Positions 9,588 to 18,175 of a stretch of DNA of 64,000 nucleotides are shown here, piece by piece (within the stretch, counting starts at the first letter, position 1; every line of letters starts with the position of its first letter). Origin of the DNA: an uncultured Pontibacter sp. (GTDB lineage Bacteria; Bacteroidota; Bacteroidia; Cytophagales; Hymenobacteraceae); the NCBI RefSeq assembly GCF_947495565.1, contig NZ_CANLZM010000001.1, positions 310,001 to 374,000 on the forward strand, given 5' to 3'. The position numbers and the translations under genes are program-made. A model generated the notes under the pieces. That model did not search any database, was not told the DNA's origin, and saw nothing but the letters and a program-made list of their open reading frames with translations.

Positions 9588-10646
9588 TTATTTTTCATTT
9601 TCGGGCGTGTAGCCAAGTCGTCGGGCGCGTTTCTCCCAGTTCTGGCGTGCCCATTTCTGCAGGTCGGCCACCTGGTCTAGCTCATCAATAATTTCCATGC
9701 CCAACAATGTTTCAATAATGTCTTCCATACTTATTAGGCCGGCTGTGCCACCATACTCATCCACCACCAGGGCAATCTGCTCCTGTTGCTCCAGCAATCG
9801 GTTAAAAAGCGTAGGAATGGCCATGTGCTCCGGCACTACCTGTATTTTTCGCAGAACTGACTTTAGCGGCAGGTGCCCCTCGTTGTTGATTATCTTGTAA
9901 AGCACTTCCTCCTTCAGGATAAAACCTTGAATATCGTCCAGGTTGGTGGAGTAAATAGGAATACGGGAAAAGCGCAGATCCGGGAAATCGCGGAAGAAAT
10001 CAGTCATGGTCATATCCTCTTGGGCACTTACAATAACGGTGCGGGGAGTCATGATGTGGCGCACCAGGATACTGTTAAACCGAAGTATGTTCTGTATAAT
10101 CTGGGATTCTCCTTTCTTGAAAATTCCTTCTTTAATGCCAAGCTCGGCCATGGCTGTAAAATCGGCCCGACTAAGTACGCTGCGGCCTTTCTCTGTTTTA
10201 AGGCGCTTCGTGATGAACTGTGAAAGTATGATAAAAGGATACAGTGGAGAGTAAATCAATATTTTAAGCGTGCGCACCGTAAAAGGCGTCAGTTGCTTCC
10301 AGTAGTTGGCGCCAAGGGTTTTAGGAATAATCTCTGTGAAGATCAGGATGATGACGGTTAATACCACAGATATTACGGTCAGGTACTCCTCGCCCCAGAT
10401 ATACTGGGCCTGTGCGCCCACACCGGCAGCGCCAATAGTATGGGCAAAGGTGTTCAGGGTAAGTATGGCGGCCAGCGGCCTGTCAATGTTGTCCTTAAAT
10501 TCTTTCAGGTCGTTGCCTAAAGCTGGGCTCTGGCTGTTTAAAATACTGGCGTGAGATGGTGTGATGCTAAGCAGGGTCGCCTCAAGTATGGAGCACAGAA
10601 ATGAGAAAAATAGCGCAATGGCAAGGTATAAAACGAGTAAACCCAT
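9588..10646 (-). CDS. CNNM/HlyC-CorC-family transporter (DUF21 plus CBS pair)
   Basis: A 352-residue membrane protein. Residues 1 to about 185 form a DUF21/CNNM transmembrane domain (SILEATLLSITPSH near the N-terminus, ILIFTEIIPKTLGANYW). Residues about 190-310 form a CBS-domain pair (VRHIMTPRTVIVSAQEDMTM, FSRIPIYSTNLDDIQGFILK, IALVVDEYGGTAGLISMEDIIETLLG). The family includes CorB/CorC-type magnesium efflux proteins and haemolysin-C-like proteins. The C-terminal CorC_HlyC domain present in longer members is absent; the protein ends shortly after the CBS pair. Magnesium or cobalt export is inferred from the family. It may share the upstream region with the 124-residue coiled-coil gene 70 bases away on the same strand. 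Confidence 0.88.
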   Translation of the reverse strand: MGLLVLYLAIALFFSFLCSILEATLLSITPSHASILNSQSPALGNDLKEFKDNIDRPLAAILTLNTFAHTIGAAGVGAQAQYIWGEEYLTVISVVLTVIILIFTEIIPKTLGANYWKQLTPFTVRTLKILIYSPLYPFIILSQFITKRLKTEKGRSVLSRADFTAMAELGIKEGIFKKGESQIIQNILRFNSILVRHIMTPRTVIVSAQEDMTMTDFFRDFPDLRFSRIPIYSTNLDDIQGFILKEEVLYKIINNEGHLPLKSVLRKIQVVPEHMAIPTLFNRLLEQQEQIALVVDEYGGTAGLISMEDIIETLLGMEIIDELDQVADLQKWARQNWEKRARRLGYTPENEK

Positions 10647-10716
10647 TTAGTGGTGTATAGCTTTAAATGAAAAATATGGTTTAATAAGCGGTAATGGCGT
10701 GTAAGTTAAAAATTTT

Positions 10717-11091
10717 TTAATGCACCACCCGAAGTATAGGCTCCGGCAGCGGCTGGTGCGTTTCGTTGTCGGCAGTAAAATAGCCAACCATACTCGGCCC
10801 ATAGCCAAGGTTTATCTCAATAAACTTGTTCTTCTCGGGCAGCATCTGCACAATTTCCTCACGCAGTTTGTCCAGGCGCTGCACCATTTCCTGTAGCTGC
10901 CCCTCCGAAATATCCGGCACTTCCTTTAGGGTGGTGGCGGTGTTTTCTGCTGCCTCCTGTACCGGCCCCTGCTTCCTGGTGAGCATATCCACTTCCGATT
11001 TACGGATATCTTTTTCGAGGTTTAAATATTCTTGCACCTTCTCCTCCAGCGGCACCAGAGAATCGTCTAAATATTGAATCAGGTTTTCCAT
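10717..11091 (-). CDS. Small coiled-coil protein of unknown function
   Basis: A 124-residue acidic protein that I do not recognise. The first 85 residues are charged and heptad-like (YLDDSLVPLEEKVQEYLNLE, QLQEMVQRLDKLREEIVQML), predicting a coiled coil. The last 35 (FIEINLGYGPSMVGYFTADN) look like a short globular tail. There is no signal peptide or membrane segment. It lies on the same strand as the CNNM-type gene, 70 bases upstream of it, which is the only functional hint. The frame is supported by ordinary amino-acid composition and the lack of any competing frame of similar length. Confidence 0.7.
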   Translation of the reverse strand: MENLIQYLDDSLVPLEEKVQEYLNLEKDIRKSEVDMLTRKQGPVQEAAENTATTLKEVPDISEGQLQEMVQRLDKLREEIVQMLPEKNKFIEINLGYGPSMVGYFTADNETHQPLPEPILRVVH

Positions 11092-11338
11092 AGCATTATT
11101 GTTTAGCCAGTATAGTATGTGGCATTAGAACTTATCTTTTCCTGAAACGAAGTATGATGCCGGTAGGTTAAGCATGCCAGCACAGGCTTACAGCCAGGCA
11201 ATGAGTTTAAGCAGCACAGGCAGCCTGTTAGCATAAGAGCAGCGGCAAATCAAAGTATAGCTTTGCACTTTTTTAGCTTCTTTGATAAACGTACCTTTGG
11301 CAGAGGCAGTAAGTTATACTTTAAACTGACCTTATACT
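11092..11338. other. Divergent intergenic region between the coiled-coil gene and the HMG-CoA lyase operon
   Basis: It holds an exact TAnnTTTG -7 box (TACCTTTG, 11292-11299) about 40 bases before the HMG-CoA lyase ATG. It also holds heptamer copies near 11255 and 11314 and an AAGTATG variant near 11151. No ORF or RNA gene was recognised. Confidence 0.5.
11292..11299 (+). promoter_or_regulatory. -7 promoter element of the HMG-CoA lyase operon
   Basis: TACCTTTG is an exact match to the Bacteroidota TAnnTTTG consensus. The best upstream TTTG (11262-11265) is 26 bases away, longer than usual, so the -33 element is uncertain. Confidence 0.4.
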
Positions 11339-12184
11339 ATGAAAATAATAGAGTGCCCACGTGATGCCATGCAAGGCATCAAAGAATTTATACCTACCGA
11401 TGTTAAGGTAAAGTACATTAACCAGCTCCTGCAGGTAGGTTTTGACACCATTGATTTTGGCAGCTTTGTTTCTCCGAAGGCTATTCCGCAGATGCGCGAC
11501 ACGGCTGAGGTGCTGGAGCGGCTGGAGCTGGATAGCACAGCATCTAAACTGCTCGCTATTATTGCCAATACACGTGGGGCCGAGGACGCCGCACAGCACC
11601 AGCAGATCGATTACCTGGGCTTTCCGCTTTCCGTATCTGAGACTTTTCAGCAGCGCAACACCAACAAAAGTATAGCCGAGGCCATGCAGCAGTTGGCCGA
11701 AATTCAGGACATCTGCCACAAGCACAATAAAACGCTGGTTACTTATATCTCGATGGGGTTTGGCAATCCTTACGATGACCCTTGGGATGTGGAGACGGTG
11801 GTAAAATTTGTGCATGAGCTGGATAAACTGCAGGTAAAGGTTGTGTCGCTGTCCGATACCATTGGCGTGGCCTCGCCGGAAAATATCACCTACCTGTTCA
11901 GCCACCTTATTCCGGCATTTGAGCAGATAGAGTTTGGGGCGCACCTGCATACCACGCCAACCACCTGGCAAGAGAAAGTAGAGGCGGCTTACCAGGCCGG
12001 CTGCCGCCGTTTTGACGGAGCCTTGCGCGGTTACGGCGGTTGCCCTATGGCCAAAGACGACCTGGTGGGCAACATGCCTACCGAAAATATGATCAGTTTC
12101 TTCGAAAATAATGGCGTAGATTTGCACCTCAACAAAACCGCCCTGCAAGCCGCCATGGCCGAGTCCGGGGCTGTATTTTTATAG
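11339..12184 (+). CDS. mvaB: Hydroxymethylglutaryl-CoA lyase
   Basis: A 281-residue TIM-barrel enzyme of the HMGL-like family. It should cleave HMG-CoA to acetoacetate and acetyl-CoA, the last step of leucine breakdown. The N-terminal ECPRDAMQG gives the catalytic Arg8/Asp9 and Gln12. VSLSDTIGVA, the metal-binding HLHTTP and the GALRGYGGCPMAKDDLVGN loop with its catalytic Cys are all present. The gene begins about 40 bases after a -7 box. A LutA-like Fe-S protein gene starts three bases past the stop, so the two are almost certainly co-transcribed. Isopropylmalate or citramalate synthase is unlikely because the GGCP loop and length match the lyase. Confidence 0.93.
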   Translation: MKIIECPRDAMQGIKEFIPTDVKVKYINQLLQVGFDTIDFGSFVSPKAIPQMRDTAEVLERLELDSTASKLLAIIANTRGAEDAAQHQQIDYLGFPLSVSETFQQRNTNKSIAEAMQQLAEIQDICHKHNKTLVTYISMGFGNPYDDPWDVETVVKFVHELDKLQVKVVSLSDTIGVASPENITYLFSHLIPAFEQIEFGAHLHTTPTTWQEKVEAAYQAGCRRFDGALRGYGGCPMAKDDLVGNMPTENMISFFENNGVDLHLNKTALQAAMAESGAVFL

Positions 12185-12187
12185 TTT

Positions 12188-12928
12188 ATGGCAAGCAGAA
12201 AAATTGTAGATATATTTATTCCTTGCTTCGTGGATCAGCTGTTTCCGGACACGGCCATGAACATGGTGAAGGTGCTGGAAAAGGTAGGCTGCGAGGTGCG
12301 CTACAACCCCAACCAAACCTGCTGCGGACAGCCCGCTTTTAACGGCGGCTTCTTTAACGAGGCCCGCGAAGTAGCCGATAAGTTTCTGGAGGATTTCACC
12401 AGCGATACCTCGCGTTACATCGTAGCGCCGTCAGCCTCTTGCGTAGGCATGGTGCGCAACGCTTACCAGGATATTTTTGTGAAATCGTCGAAGCTGGTAA
12501 AGTATAGAGCCATGCAGAAGAAGGTGTTCGAGCTGACAGAATTCCTGACCGACGTGCTGGGCATTACACGCATTGAGGGAGCCTCGCTACCCGGCCGTTT
12601 CACCTATCACGATTCATGCAGCGCCCTGCGCGAGTGCGGCATTAAAGCTGGCCCGCGCGAGCTGCTGAGCAATGTTCGTGGTCTGGAACTAGTGGAGATG
12701 GAAGATAATGAAACCTGCTGCGGTTTCGGCGGTACCTTTGCCGTTAAGTTTGAGGCAATCTCCACAGCTATGGCCGAACAAAAGGTAGATAACGCGATAG
12801 CCACCGGAGCAGATTATATTGTATCCACCGACAGCAGCTGCCTGATGCACCTGGAGGCTTACATCAAGAAACAGAGCAAACCAATCAAAACGATGCACAT
12901 TGCCGATGTGCTGGCAAGCGGCTGGTAA
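12188..12928 (+). CDS. LutA/YkgE-like (Fe-S)-binding oxidoreductase subunit, two CCG domains
   Basis: A 246-residue protein with the paired cysteine-rich CCG motifs NQTCCGQPAFNGG (about residue 42) and ETCCGFGGTFAVKF (about residue 178), plus single cysteines in the TPCFVDQLF-like start (FIPCFVDQLFPD) and TYHDSCSALRE. This is the architecture of LutA/YkgE and of GlpC or HdrB-type subunits that bind iron-sulfur centres in membrane-associated dehydrogenases. LutA acts with LutB and LutC in lactate oxidation, but neither partner is in the window. Instead it follows HMG-CoA lyase by three bases, so its electron donor may be something other than lactate. A terminator lies 23 bases downstream. Confidence 0.88.
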   Translation: MASRKIVDIFIPCFVDQLFPDTAMNMVKVLEKVGCEVRYNPNQTCCGQPAFNGGFFNEAREVADKFLEDFTSDTSRYIVAPSASCVGMVRNAYQDIFVKSSKLVKYRAMQKKVFELTEFLTDVLGITRIEGASLPGRFTYHDSCSALRECGIKAGPRELLSNVRGLELVEMEDNETCCGFGGTFAVKFEAISTAMAEQKVDNAIATGADYIVSTDSSCLMHLEAYIKKQSKPIKTMHIADVLASGW

Positions 12929-12951
12929 GTATAAAGCATACTTGTATAAGT

Positions 12952-12990
12952 AAAAAGGCCTGCACAATTCATACTTGCGCAGGCCTTTTT
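12952..12990 (+). terminator. Rho-independent terminator after the LutA-like gene
   Basis: A perfect 12-base stem aaaaaggcctgc / gcaggccttttt with T-rich 3' side. The loop carries the CATACTT variant of the dispersed heptamer. It may work in both directions, because the leftward beta-barrel gene ends at 13009. Confidence 0.85.
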
Positions 12991-13008
12991 TGTAGATGTT
13001 ATTCTTGC

Positions 13009-13665
13009 TTAGCGGCTGATGAAGTAACTAAGTCCAAAATTAAGATAACTGCTGTTTAGATCTAGGCCAAACTCGGAGTGTTCATAGTCATCATTCTGGT
13101 CATTTTTAAACTCGGTTTTATACTGAGCGTAGCCCAAGAACCCAAAGGATGCAGACAGTCCAAATTTTGAAGTAGGGAAGAAGGAGATGCCGGGAGACAC
13201 TCCTGCCCTGAAGGTGCTGTTGGTGCTCTCCCTACTTTGTATATCGCCCTTATACTCGGATGTACTTTTCGTCTTGCCGAAGCCAACAGAGCCGGTCCCG
13301 GTAAAGAATACTTTCTCAGTTAAGCTGAAATATCTTGTGATAAATGGACTTACATGATAGCCGTTATTAGTGGATTCAACATCTACAGTATAAGGGCCAC
13401 TGTAGTAGCCTCCGTAATGCACTTCTGTTGATTTGGAAACTTCACGGGTATAGCTCATTCCCATTCCTACCGCTACGTTGTCTTTCACAAAATAACCTAC
13501 TGATGGACCTAAGTTGAACCTGTTGCTCTTTTGATCGGTACCGTAATCCCTGCTGATACTTTTAAAACCAAATGAACCTGCTATCTCAACCGTTCCCTGA
13601 GAGGTTTGCGCGAAGGCTCCCGTGCACAGTAGCGCCAGTGCTGCGGCTCCTAAAAGCTTTTTCAT
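13009..13665 (-). CDS. Outer-membrane beta-barrel protein (secreted, porin-like)
   Basis: 218 residues with a clear signal peptide (MKKLLGAAALALLCTGAFAQ, cleaved after Ala-Phe-Ala) followed by alternating polar/hydrophobic strands such as GTVEIAGSFGFKS, FNLGPSVGYFVKDNVAVGMGM, VSPFITRYFSL and SSYLNFGLSYFISR, ending in an aromatic-rich strand. This is the pattern of OmpX/OprF-like eight-strand barrels (PF13505/PF13568 type), abundant in Bacteroidota. No ligand can be predicted. It has its own intergenic regions on both sides and appears monocistronic. Confidence 0.85.
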   Translation of the reverse strand: MKKLLGAAALALLCTGAFAQTSQGTVEIAGSFGFKSISRDYGTDQKSNRFNLGPSVGYFVKDNVAVGMGMSYTREVSKSTEVHYGGYYSGPYTVDVESTNNGYHVSPFITRYFSLTEKVFFTGTGSVGFGKTKSTSEYKGDIQSRESTNSTFRAGVSPGISFFPTSKFGLSASFGFLGYAQYKTEFKNDQNDDYEHSEFGLDLNSSYLNFGLSYFISR

Positions 13666-13822
13666 GTTTGTTTTCTTTTGTGTTAAAATACTTGGTGTTC
13701 AAATATATATAAATATTTTAATTTGATAATGTTAAAGCAGTTCGATTTATACTCTTTTTGCCTCTAAGCACTATGGCAGCCTATTTTGCCCCGAAGCCGT
13801 ATAAGCCTTCAAATATTTAAAA

Positions 13823-14731
13823 GTGGCAGAGGTTAAGCAGAAACAGAGAATCACGAGCAACAACAGGCCGCTCCGCCAGTCGCTGAAGGAGTATGCGCGG
13901 GGGATAACCGGCGGTTTGCTGTTCAGTTTTCCGTTGCTGTATACCATGGAGGTGTGGTGGGCCGGTTTTATTGCTTCGCCGCTGCAACTGCTGTTGCTGG
14001 TGGCGGTAACTTACCTGCTGCTGCTTGGCTATAACCGCTTTGCCGGCATGCGCCCCGATGTATCCTGGAAAAGTGTGATGGTAGACTCCGTGGAGGAAAT
14101 AGGCATCGGTTTGCTGCTGTCCTTTGCAGTGCTGTACATGCTTAACCGCATCGAGTTTGCAGAGATGAGCATTGATGAGATAATGGGCAAGGTGATTATT
14201 GAGGCAATGGCAGTATCCATTGGAGTTTCTGTTGGCACAGCGCAGTTGGGTGTAAATGAGGAGAATGCCGAGGGATTGGACCAGGCCGAAAAAGAGGAGA
14301 AGCAGCAGGCGGAGAAACGGAATGAAGGGTCGCTTTACAGGTCTAAGCTAAGCGTAAGTGTACTGGCGCTCTGCGGCGCTATTCTCGTCGGCGGAAACGT
14401 GGCTCCGACTGAGGAGGTTTTAAAAATAGCCCTGGATGCCTCAGCCGGCAACATCTTAACCATGGCTCTTGTTTCCATCTTGCTAAGTATGGTTATTTTA
14501 TATTTCAGTGATATTAAAGGGAAAATGGATAACAACATCCGCGACCTGCTCTACCACATTACGTTTGATACATGCATTAGCTACGTGATCGGGTTAGCCG
14601 CGGCGGCGTTTATGCTGTGGTTTTTCGGTCGGTTTGATGGGGTGAGTTTTTGGGTAGCTTTTTGCCAAAGTATAACCTTAGGTGTGCTTACTTCGCTGGG
14701 TGCCTCGGCGGGACGTTTGCTTATAAAGTAA
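13823..14731 (+). CDS. TIGR02587-family integral membrane protein (DUF2391)
   Basis: 302 residues with about seven hydrophobic segments. Recognisable blocks are EYARGITGGLLFSFPLLYTMEVWW near the N-terminus and APTEEVLKIA followed by a helix pair. These match the TIGR02587/DUF2391 family of unknown function. The start is GTG at 13823; an in-frame stop at 13802-13804 rules out anything upstream and there is no ATG before the conserved region. The partner TIGR02588 gene begins 9 bases after the stop, the conserved arrangement for this pair. The role is unknown; a bipartite membrane complex is an inference from the invariant pairing. Confidence 0.85.
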   Translation: MAEVKQKQRITSNNRPLRQSLKEYARGITGGLLFSFPLLYTMEVWWAGFIASPLQLLLLVAVTYLLLLGYNRFAGMRPDVSWKSVMVDSVEEIGIGLLLSFAVLYMLNRIEFAEMSIDEIMGKVIIEAMAVSIGVSVGTAQLGVNEENAEGLDQAEKEEKQQAEKRNEGSLYRSKLSVSVLALCGAILVGGNVAPTEEVLKIALDASAGNILTMALVSILLSMVILYFSDIKGKMDNNIRDLLYHITFDTCISYVIGLAAAAFMLWFFGRFDGVSFWVAFCQSITLGVLTSLGASAGRLLIK

Positions 14732-14740
14732 GGCTTCAAA

Positions 14741-15151
14741 ATGACTGAAAAAGAAACTCAAGACGAAGTAAAGGACAGGAAAAACTGGTTTGAGTGGCTG
14801 GTATTTGTTGTCGGGCTTTTGTTGATGTTGCATATAATCGGCTACCTGATTTACCAGGCGTACACCCGGAAACCCGCTTCCCCTGACTTGGTGGCCGAAA
14901 ACTTTCCGGACCCAAGTGAGCATGCACCTTACCGCTACCGTGTTGTGCTGCACAACAAAGGCGGTGAAACAGCAGAACAGGTTAAAGTAAAAGTAGAGAC
15001 ACAGGCAGGAGGCGAAGCAGTAGAGTCGGCTGACATTGATTTTCCGTTTGCCCCGCAGGAGTCGAAGCGCGAAGGCTGGGTTAATTTTGATAAAGACCCT
15101 CAGCTAGCTGATACAGTGGTGGTGAAAGTTGTTAGCTATAAGCGGCCGTAA
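14741..15151 (+). CDS. TIGR02588-family single-span membrane protein
   Basis: 136 residues: a short charged N-terminus, one transmembrane helix (about residues 18-40, WLVFVVGLLLMLHIIGYLIY), then an extracytoplasmic beta-rich domain (YRYRVVLHNKGGETAEQVKVKVE, REGWVNFDKDP) resembling a small Ig-like fold. I recognise it as the TIGR02588 partner of TIGR02587, which it follows by 9 bases. Function is unknown. With its upstream partner it forms a two-gene unit. The region to the next terminator at 15340 contains only heptamer copies. Confidence 0.82.
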   Translation: MTEKETQDEVKDRKNWFEWLVFVVGLLLMLHIIGYLIYQAYTRKPASPDLVAENFPDPSEHAPYRYRVVLHNKGGETAEQVKVKVETQAGGEAVESADIDFPFAPQESKREGWVNFDKDPQLADTVVVKVVSYKRP

Positions 15152-15339
15152 GCATCTGTTTTGCAAATAATTTTCATTTGCGTGATGCTGCCTGCAGTAG
15201 CGGCTATACTTTAAATTAAATAAGCCTCCGTTTATACTTCCTCTCTGTACTGAATCTATACTACTGACCATCATAAAATATAAACTCAGACAGTGCAGCA
15301 AAACCGACCATGTTTGAGAACTCCTCTTGCCCTATAACA

Positions 15340-15369
15340 AAAACGGTGCTACCGAAGCAGCACCGTTTT
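15340..15369 (-). terminator. Rho-independent terminator of the ferredoxin/reductase operon
   Basis: A perfect 11-base stem aaaacggtgct / agcaccgtttt with an 8-base loop, 28 bases downstream of the ferredoxin stop on the minus strand. It may also end transcripts arriving from the TIGR02588 gene. Confidence 0.75.
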
Positions 15370-15397
15370 CTGAAGTATAAAACTCTTGAAGTATAAG

Positions 15398-15721
15398 CTA
15401 AGCCTCAGGCATAATACGCACCACCAAACCATCTAGGTCAGGGTTTACGCGCAGTTGGCAGGAAAGGCGGCTGCTTTCGGTAGCATGCGGCAGCGTTTCG
15501 AGCATGTAAGCTTCGTCGTCGCTCATCTCAGGCAATTCGCTGCTTTCCAGCACCTCTACATGGCAAGTGGCGCAAATGGCCATACCGCCACAAACAGCCT
15601 GCACCGGGAATTCATTTGCCTTCAGCACTTCCATTACCGAAAGGTTCATGTCCAGCGGTGCTTCCAGCTCTATGCGCTCGCCGTTGTCCTGCTCCACATA
15701 AATATTGATAGCGTCTTTCAT
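15398..15721 (-). CDS. [2Fe-2S] ferredoxin, adrenodoxin-like
   Basis: A 107-residue ferredoxin with the vertebrate/ISC-type spacing: Cys44, Cys50 and Cys53 in AVCGGMAICATC and Cys88 in RLSCQL. The acidic helix (SSELPEMSDDEAYMLE) resembles the partner-docking surface of adrenodoxin-type proteins. Its ATG overlaps the TAA of the reductase gene by one base, implying translational coupling, so the reductase is its likely electron donor. The electron acceptor is not visible in this window; Fe-S cluster assembly, P450s or haem oxygenase are possibilities known for the family. Confidence 0.9.
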   Translation of the reverse strand: MKDAINIYVEQDNGERIELEAPLDMNLSVMEVLKANEFPVQAVCGGMAICATCHVEVLESSELPEMSDDEAYMLETLPHATESSRLSCQLRVNPDLDGLVVRIMPEA

Positions 15722-16734
15722 TATTGTAGCTCCTGAATACCGTTAACGGTAGTATACTTTAACACAAATTTTTTGTCTGGGTAAATGATATTGTAGGCAC
15801 TCTGAGCCATCAGCGCAGCCTCATGGAAACCGCAAAGTATAAGCTTCAGCTTGCCTGAGTATGTGTTGATGTCGCCGATGGCGTAGATGCCAGGTACATT
15901 AGTGGAGTAGTCCTCGGTATTTACCAGAATAGCATTCTTATCCAGCTCCAGTCCCCAATTCTCGATCGGCCCCAGCTTTGGCACCAGTCCGAAAAGCGGG
16001 ATGAAATTATCCACCTCTATCTTGTAAGGGTCTTTGTTGTCTATCATTACCGTTACCGCTTCCAGCTCATCCTGGCCATGCACCTCGGTTACGTTAGATT
16101 TTAAGATAAGCTTAATCTGACCTTCCTCCGCCATACTTAAAACCTTAGCCGCCGACTCCGGCGCTCCTCTAAAGCTTGTGCCACGGTGCACCAGCGTCAG
16201 CTCTTTACAAAGGCCGGCCAAGTAAATAGTCCAATCCAGGGCAGAGTCTCCGCCACCGGCTATAACCACGCGCTTATTATGGAAATGCTCCGGATCGCGT
16301 ACCATGTACTCCACGCCTTTTTTCTCAAACTTCTCCAGGTTCTGGATGGCCGGTTTGCGCGGTTCAAAAGAGCCGAGCCCACCGGCAATAACCACTACCT
16401 TGCAGGCAACCCTGGTGCCGTCCACCGTGTGCACTACAAAGGAGCCGTCCTCTAGTTTTTCCAGATCCTCTACACGCTCACCCAGGGTAAAGGTTGGGTG
16501 GAAGGGAGCAATTTGCTGCTCCAGGTTTTTTACAAGGTCGCCGGCCAAAATCTCCGGAAAGCCCGGTATGTCGTAAATCGGTTTTTTAGGGTATATCTCA
16601 GACAGCTGGCCGCCAACGGCTGGCAGTGCGTCTACTACGTGGCAACGCATTTTCAGCAGACCGGCCTCAAATACGGCAAACAAACCTACCGGGCCTGCGC
16701 CCACAATGCATATATCCGTGCTTATATTACTCAT
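15721..16734 (-). CDS. NAD(P)H:ferredoxin reductase, thioredoxin-reductase-like (YumC type)
   Basis: 337 residues with two dinucleotide folds: the FAD motif CIVGAGPVGLFAVFEAG near residue 10 and the NAD(P) motif VVIAGGGDSALDW near residue 155, plus GIYAIGDIN near the C-terminus for the FAD ribityl contact. It lacks the CxxC disulfide of thioredoxin reductase and has the QLSEIYPKKPIYDIPGFP segment of the YumC/type-2 ferredoxin-NADP reductase group. The gene for its presumed ferredoxin partner follows with a one-base overlap. Cytoplasmic. Confidence 0.9.
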   Translation of the reverse strand: MSNISTDICIVGAGPVGLFAVFEAGLLKMRCHVVDALPAVGGQLSEIYPKKPIYDIPGFPEILAGDLVKNLEQQIAPFHPTFTLGERVEDLEKLEDGSFVVHTVDGTRVACKVVVIAGGLGSFEPRKPAIQNLEKFEKKGVEYMVRDPEHFHNKRVVIAGGGDSALDWTIYLAGLCKELTLVHRGTSFRGAPESAAKVLSMAEEGQIKLILKSNVTEVHGQDELEAVTVMIDNKDPYKIEVDNFIPLFGLVPKLGPIENWGLELDKNAILVNTEDYSTNVPGIYAIGDINTYSGKLKLILCGFHEAALMAQSAYNIIYPDKKFVLKYTTVNGIQELQ

Positions 16735-17471
16735 AGTTTAAGTTAAGATTTCGATTTTTGTACAAGGCTAAAGTTAGCCACCAAGCGGCAGCTTCCATAG
16801 CGTTTTTTATACTTTGTAAACTTGCTTTTGCGTATGCCTGTTAAGTGTTTTGCCCCCACCGATAGACGCAGCCTAAGCACCTGAAAGGCTCTGTTGGAGT
16901 TATAATAGCTATCCAACTCCTGCCGCAGCTGTACCTCCTAAAACAGCCAAATACAAGAGTGTCACCTCAAAGGCTACGCAAGCACAAGCAAATAGCTGTG
17001 GCCATACTTGGCCGTTCAGTTCCTAAATTCAAAAAACGGTAATATGTTTTCGGGTTAAGTATAAAAAATGTCTGCACTTCAATACTGTTGCCTGTACCCA
17101 AAAGTATACTAAGTGTAAGTTGTGGATTATGTTCTGCTGCCGACTGGGGTTAATGTAAATCTTAGCGTTTTCCTGCAAAGGAGTCTTTGTGTTGAGATAG
17201 AAGTACAGATGGATCAGTGCAATTTTTTATTTGCTCATGAGTGTGCAGCTGAAGCAGAGGGCTAATTGGATGGAGAATTAGTGAGGAAAGAGCAAAAAAT
17301 CCATCCTAAATTATACGTAAAAATAGTATATAGGTAGTTTAATTATATAATATAAAGAATAAATAGTGGTGATATAAGGGTGAAAGTATTTTATTAAGAA
17401 GTTAATAGCTGAACCAGCTGATTTTGTAGACCGTTAAAAGAGTAAGATTATCAACTAATAATGTGCATATC
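16735..17471. other. Gene-free stretch of about 740 bases
   Basis: No ORF of convincing composition and no recognised RNA gene on either strand. It contains heptamer copies (near 16808, 17059 and 17101) and a possible stem at about 16895-16925 (ggagtt / aactcc arms). The last 200 bases are very AT-rich and presumably carry the promoter and leader of the disordered-protein gene. I see nothing else I can support. Confidence 0.5.
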
Positions 17472-18035
17472 ATGAACTCAAATTATCAAAACGACCGCGA
17501 CTCATTCATGCAGCGTGATGTGGGCAGCGAACAATCTGGTGAAAACCCTATGCGTGCTGAAAACAGCAGGAACTTAAGTTATGGCCGTGATAATGCCAGC
17601 ATGCGTGGCAACGACTATTACGGCACCCAGGGCTATAAAAACGACTACAACCGTGGCAATTACAGTGTGTCTACCTTCGGGAATAAACACCGAAGCAATA
17701 CTCCCGGCTCATCTGAACTTCAGGAAAAAGATAGACTAGGTGGTTATGCAGTCAGCCCTGATAATAACTATATAGAGTTTCCAGATTACAGCAACAGGCC
17801 AACTTATGGCAGCTACGCCAGCAGCCAGGCCTATACTGATTTTATTAATCATAACTATGGTTATAGTGGTGCAGAATCTGGTACAACTGTTTACGGTGCC
17901 CCTGAGCATGGCAGCAGAAGTGAGAAAAAACGGCGCAGGTTGTATGATAATAAACCATCGGGTTTTGGTGCGCGCACTCGCTTTAAATCAGAAAACCAGG
18001 CCCGCTATAGTAAAAACGACGGTCGTCGGAGATAA
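17472..18035 (+). CDS. Disordered Asn/Ser/Gly/Tyr/Arg-rich protein of unknown function
   Basis: 187 residues from the ATG at 17472 (a GTG at 17463 is possible; the ATG at 17461 is out of frame and stops at once). The composition is strongly biased: N, S, G, Y, R and D dominate and hydrophobics are scarce (NDYYGTQGYKNDYNRGNYS, YGSYASSQAYTDF). It ends with a basic tract (KKRRRLYDNKPSG ... GRRR). There is no signal peptide or membrane segment. The composition predicts intrinsic disorder. It is followed by a hairpin terminator and then by a second, longer low-complexity gene on the same strand. Confidence 0.75.
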   Translation: MNSNYQNDRDSFMQRDVGSEQSGENPMRAENSRNLSYGRDNASMRGNDYYGTQGYKNDYNRGNYSVSTFGNKHRSNTPGSSELQEKDRLGGYAVSPDNNYIEFPDYSNRPTYGSYASSQAYTDFINHNYGYSGAESGTTVYGAPEHGSRSEKKRRRLYDNKPSGFGARTRFKSENQARYSKNDGRRR

Positions 18036-18060
18036 TACAGAGTTCACAATTTATTTATAC

Positions 18061-18093
18061 AGCAAAGGCCTGTCACTTCGGCGGGCCTTTGCT
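18061..18093 (+). terminator. Terminator between the two disordered-protein genes
   Basis: A perfect 10-base stem agcaaaggcc / ggcctttgct, then TTTT, 25 bases after the first gene's stop. The second gene begins 82 bases further on, so it probably has its own promoter or depends on read-through. Confidence 0.75.
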
Positions 18094-18175
18094 TTTGATG
18101 TAAAGGTCCGGAACCGTTCGCGTTTTGCCTCGTTAAGAATAGACCAGAAGTATGTATAACAAACTTAACTGAACT

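Noticed and set aside
11321..12148. 275-residue frame on the minus strand
   Set aside because: It is fully antisense to HMG-CoA lyase, with no recognisable domain; a high-GC third-position shadow.
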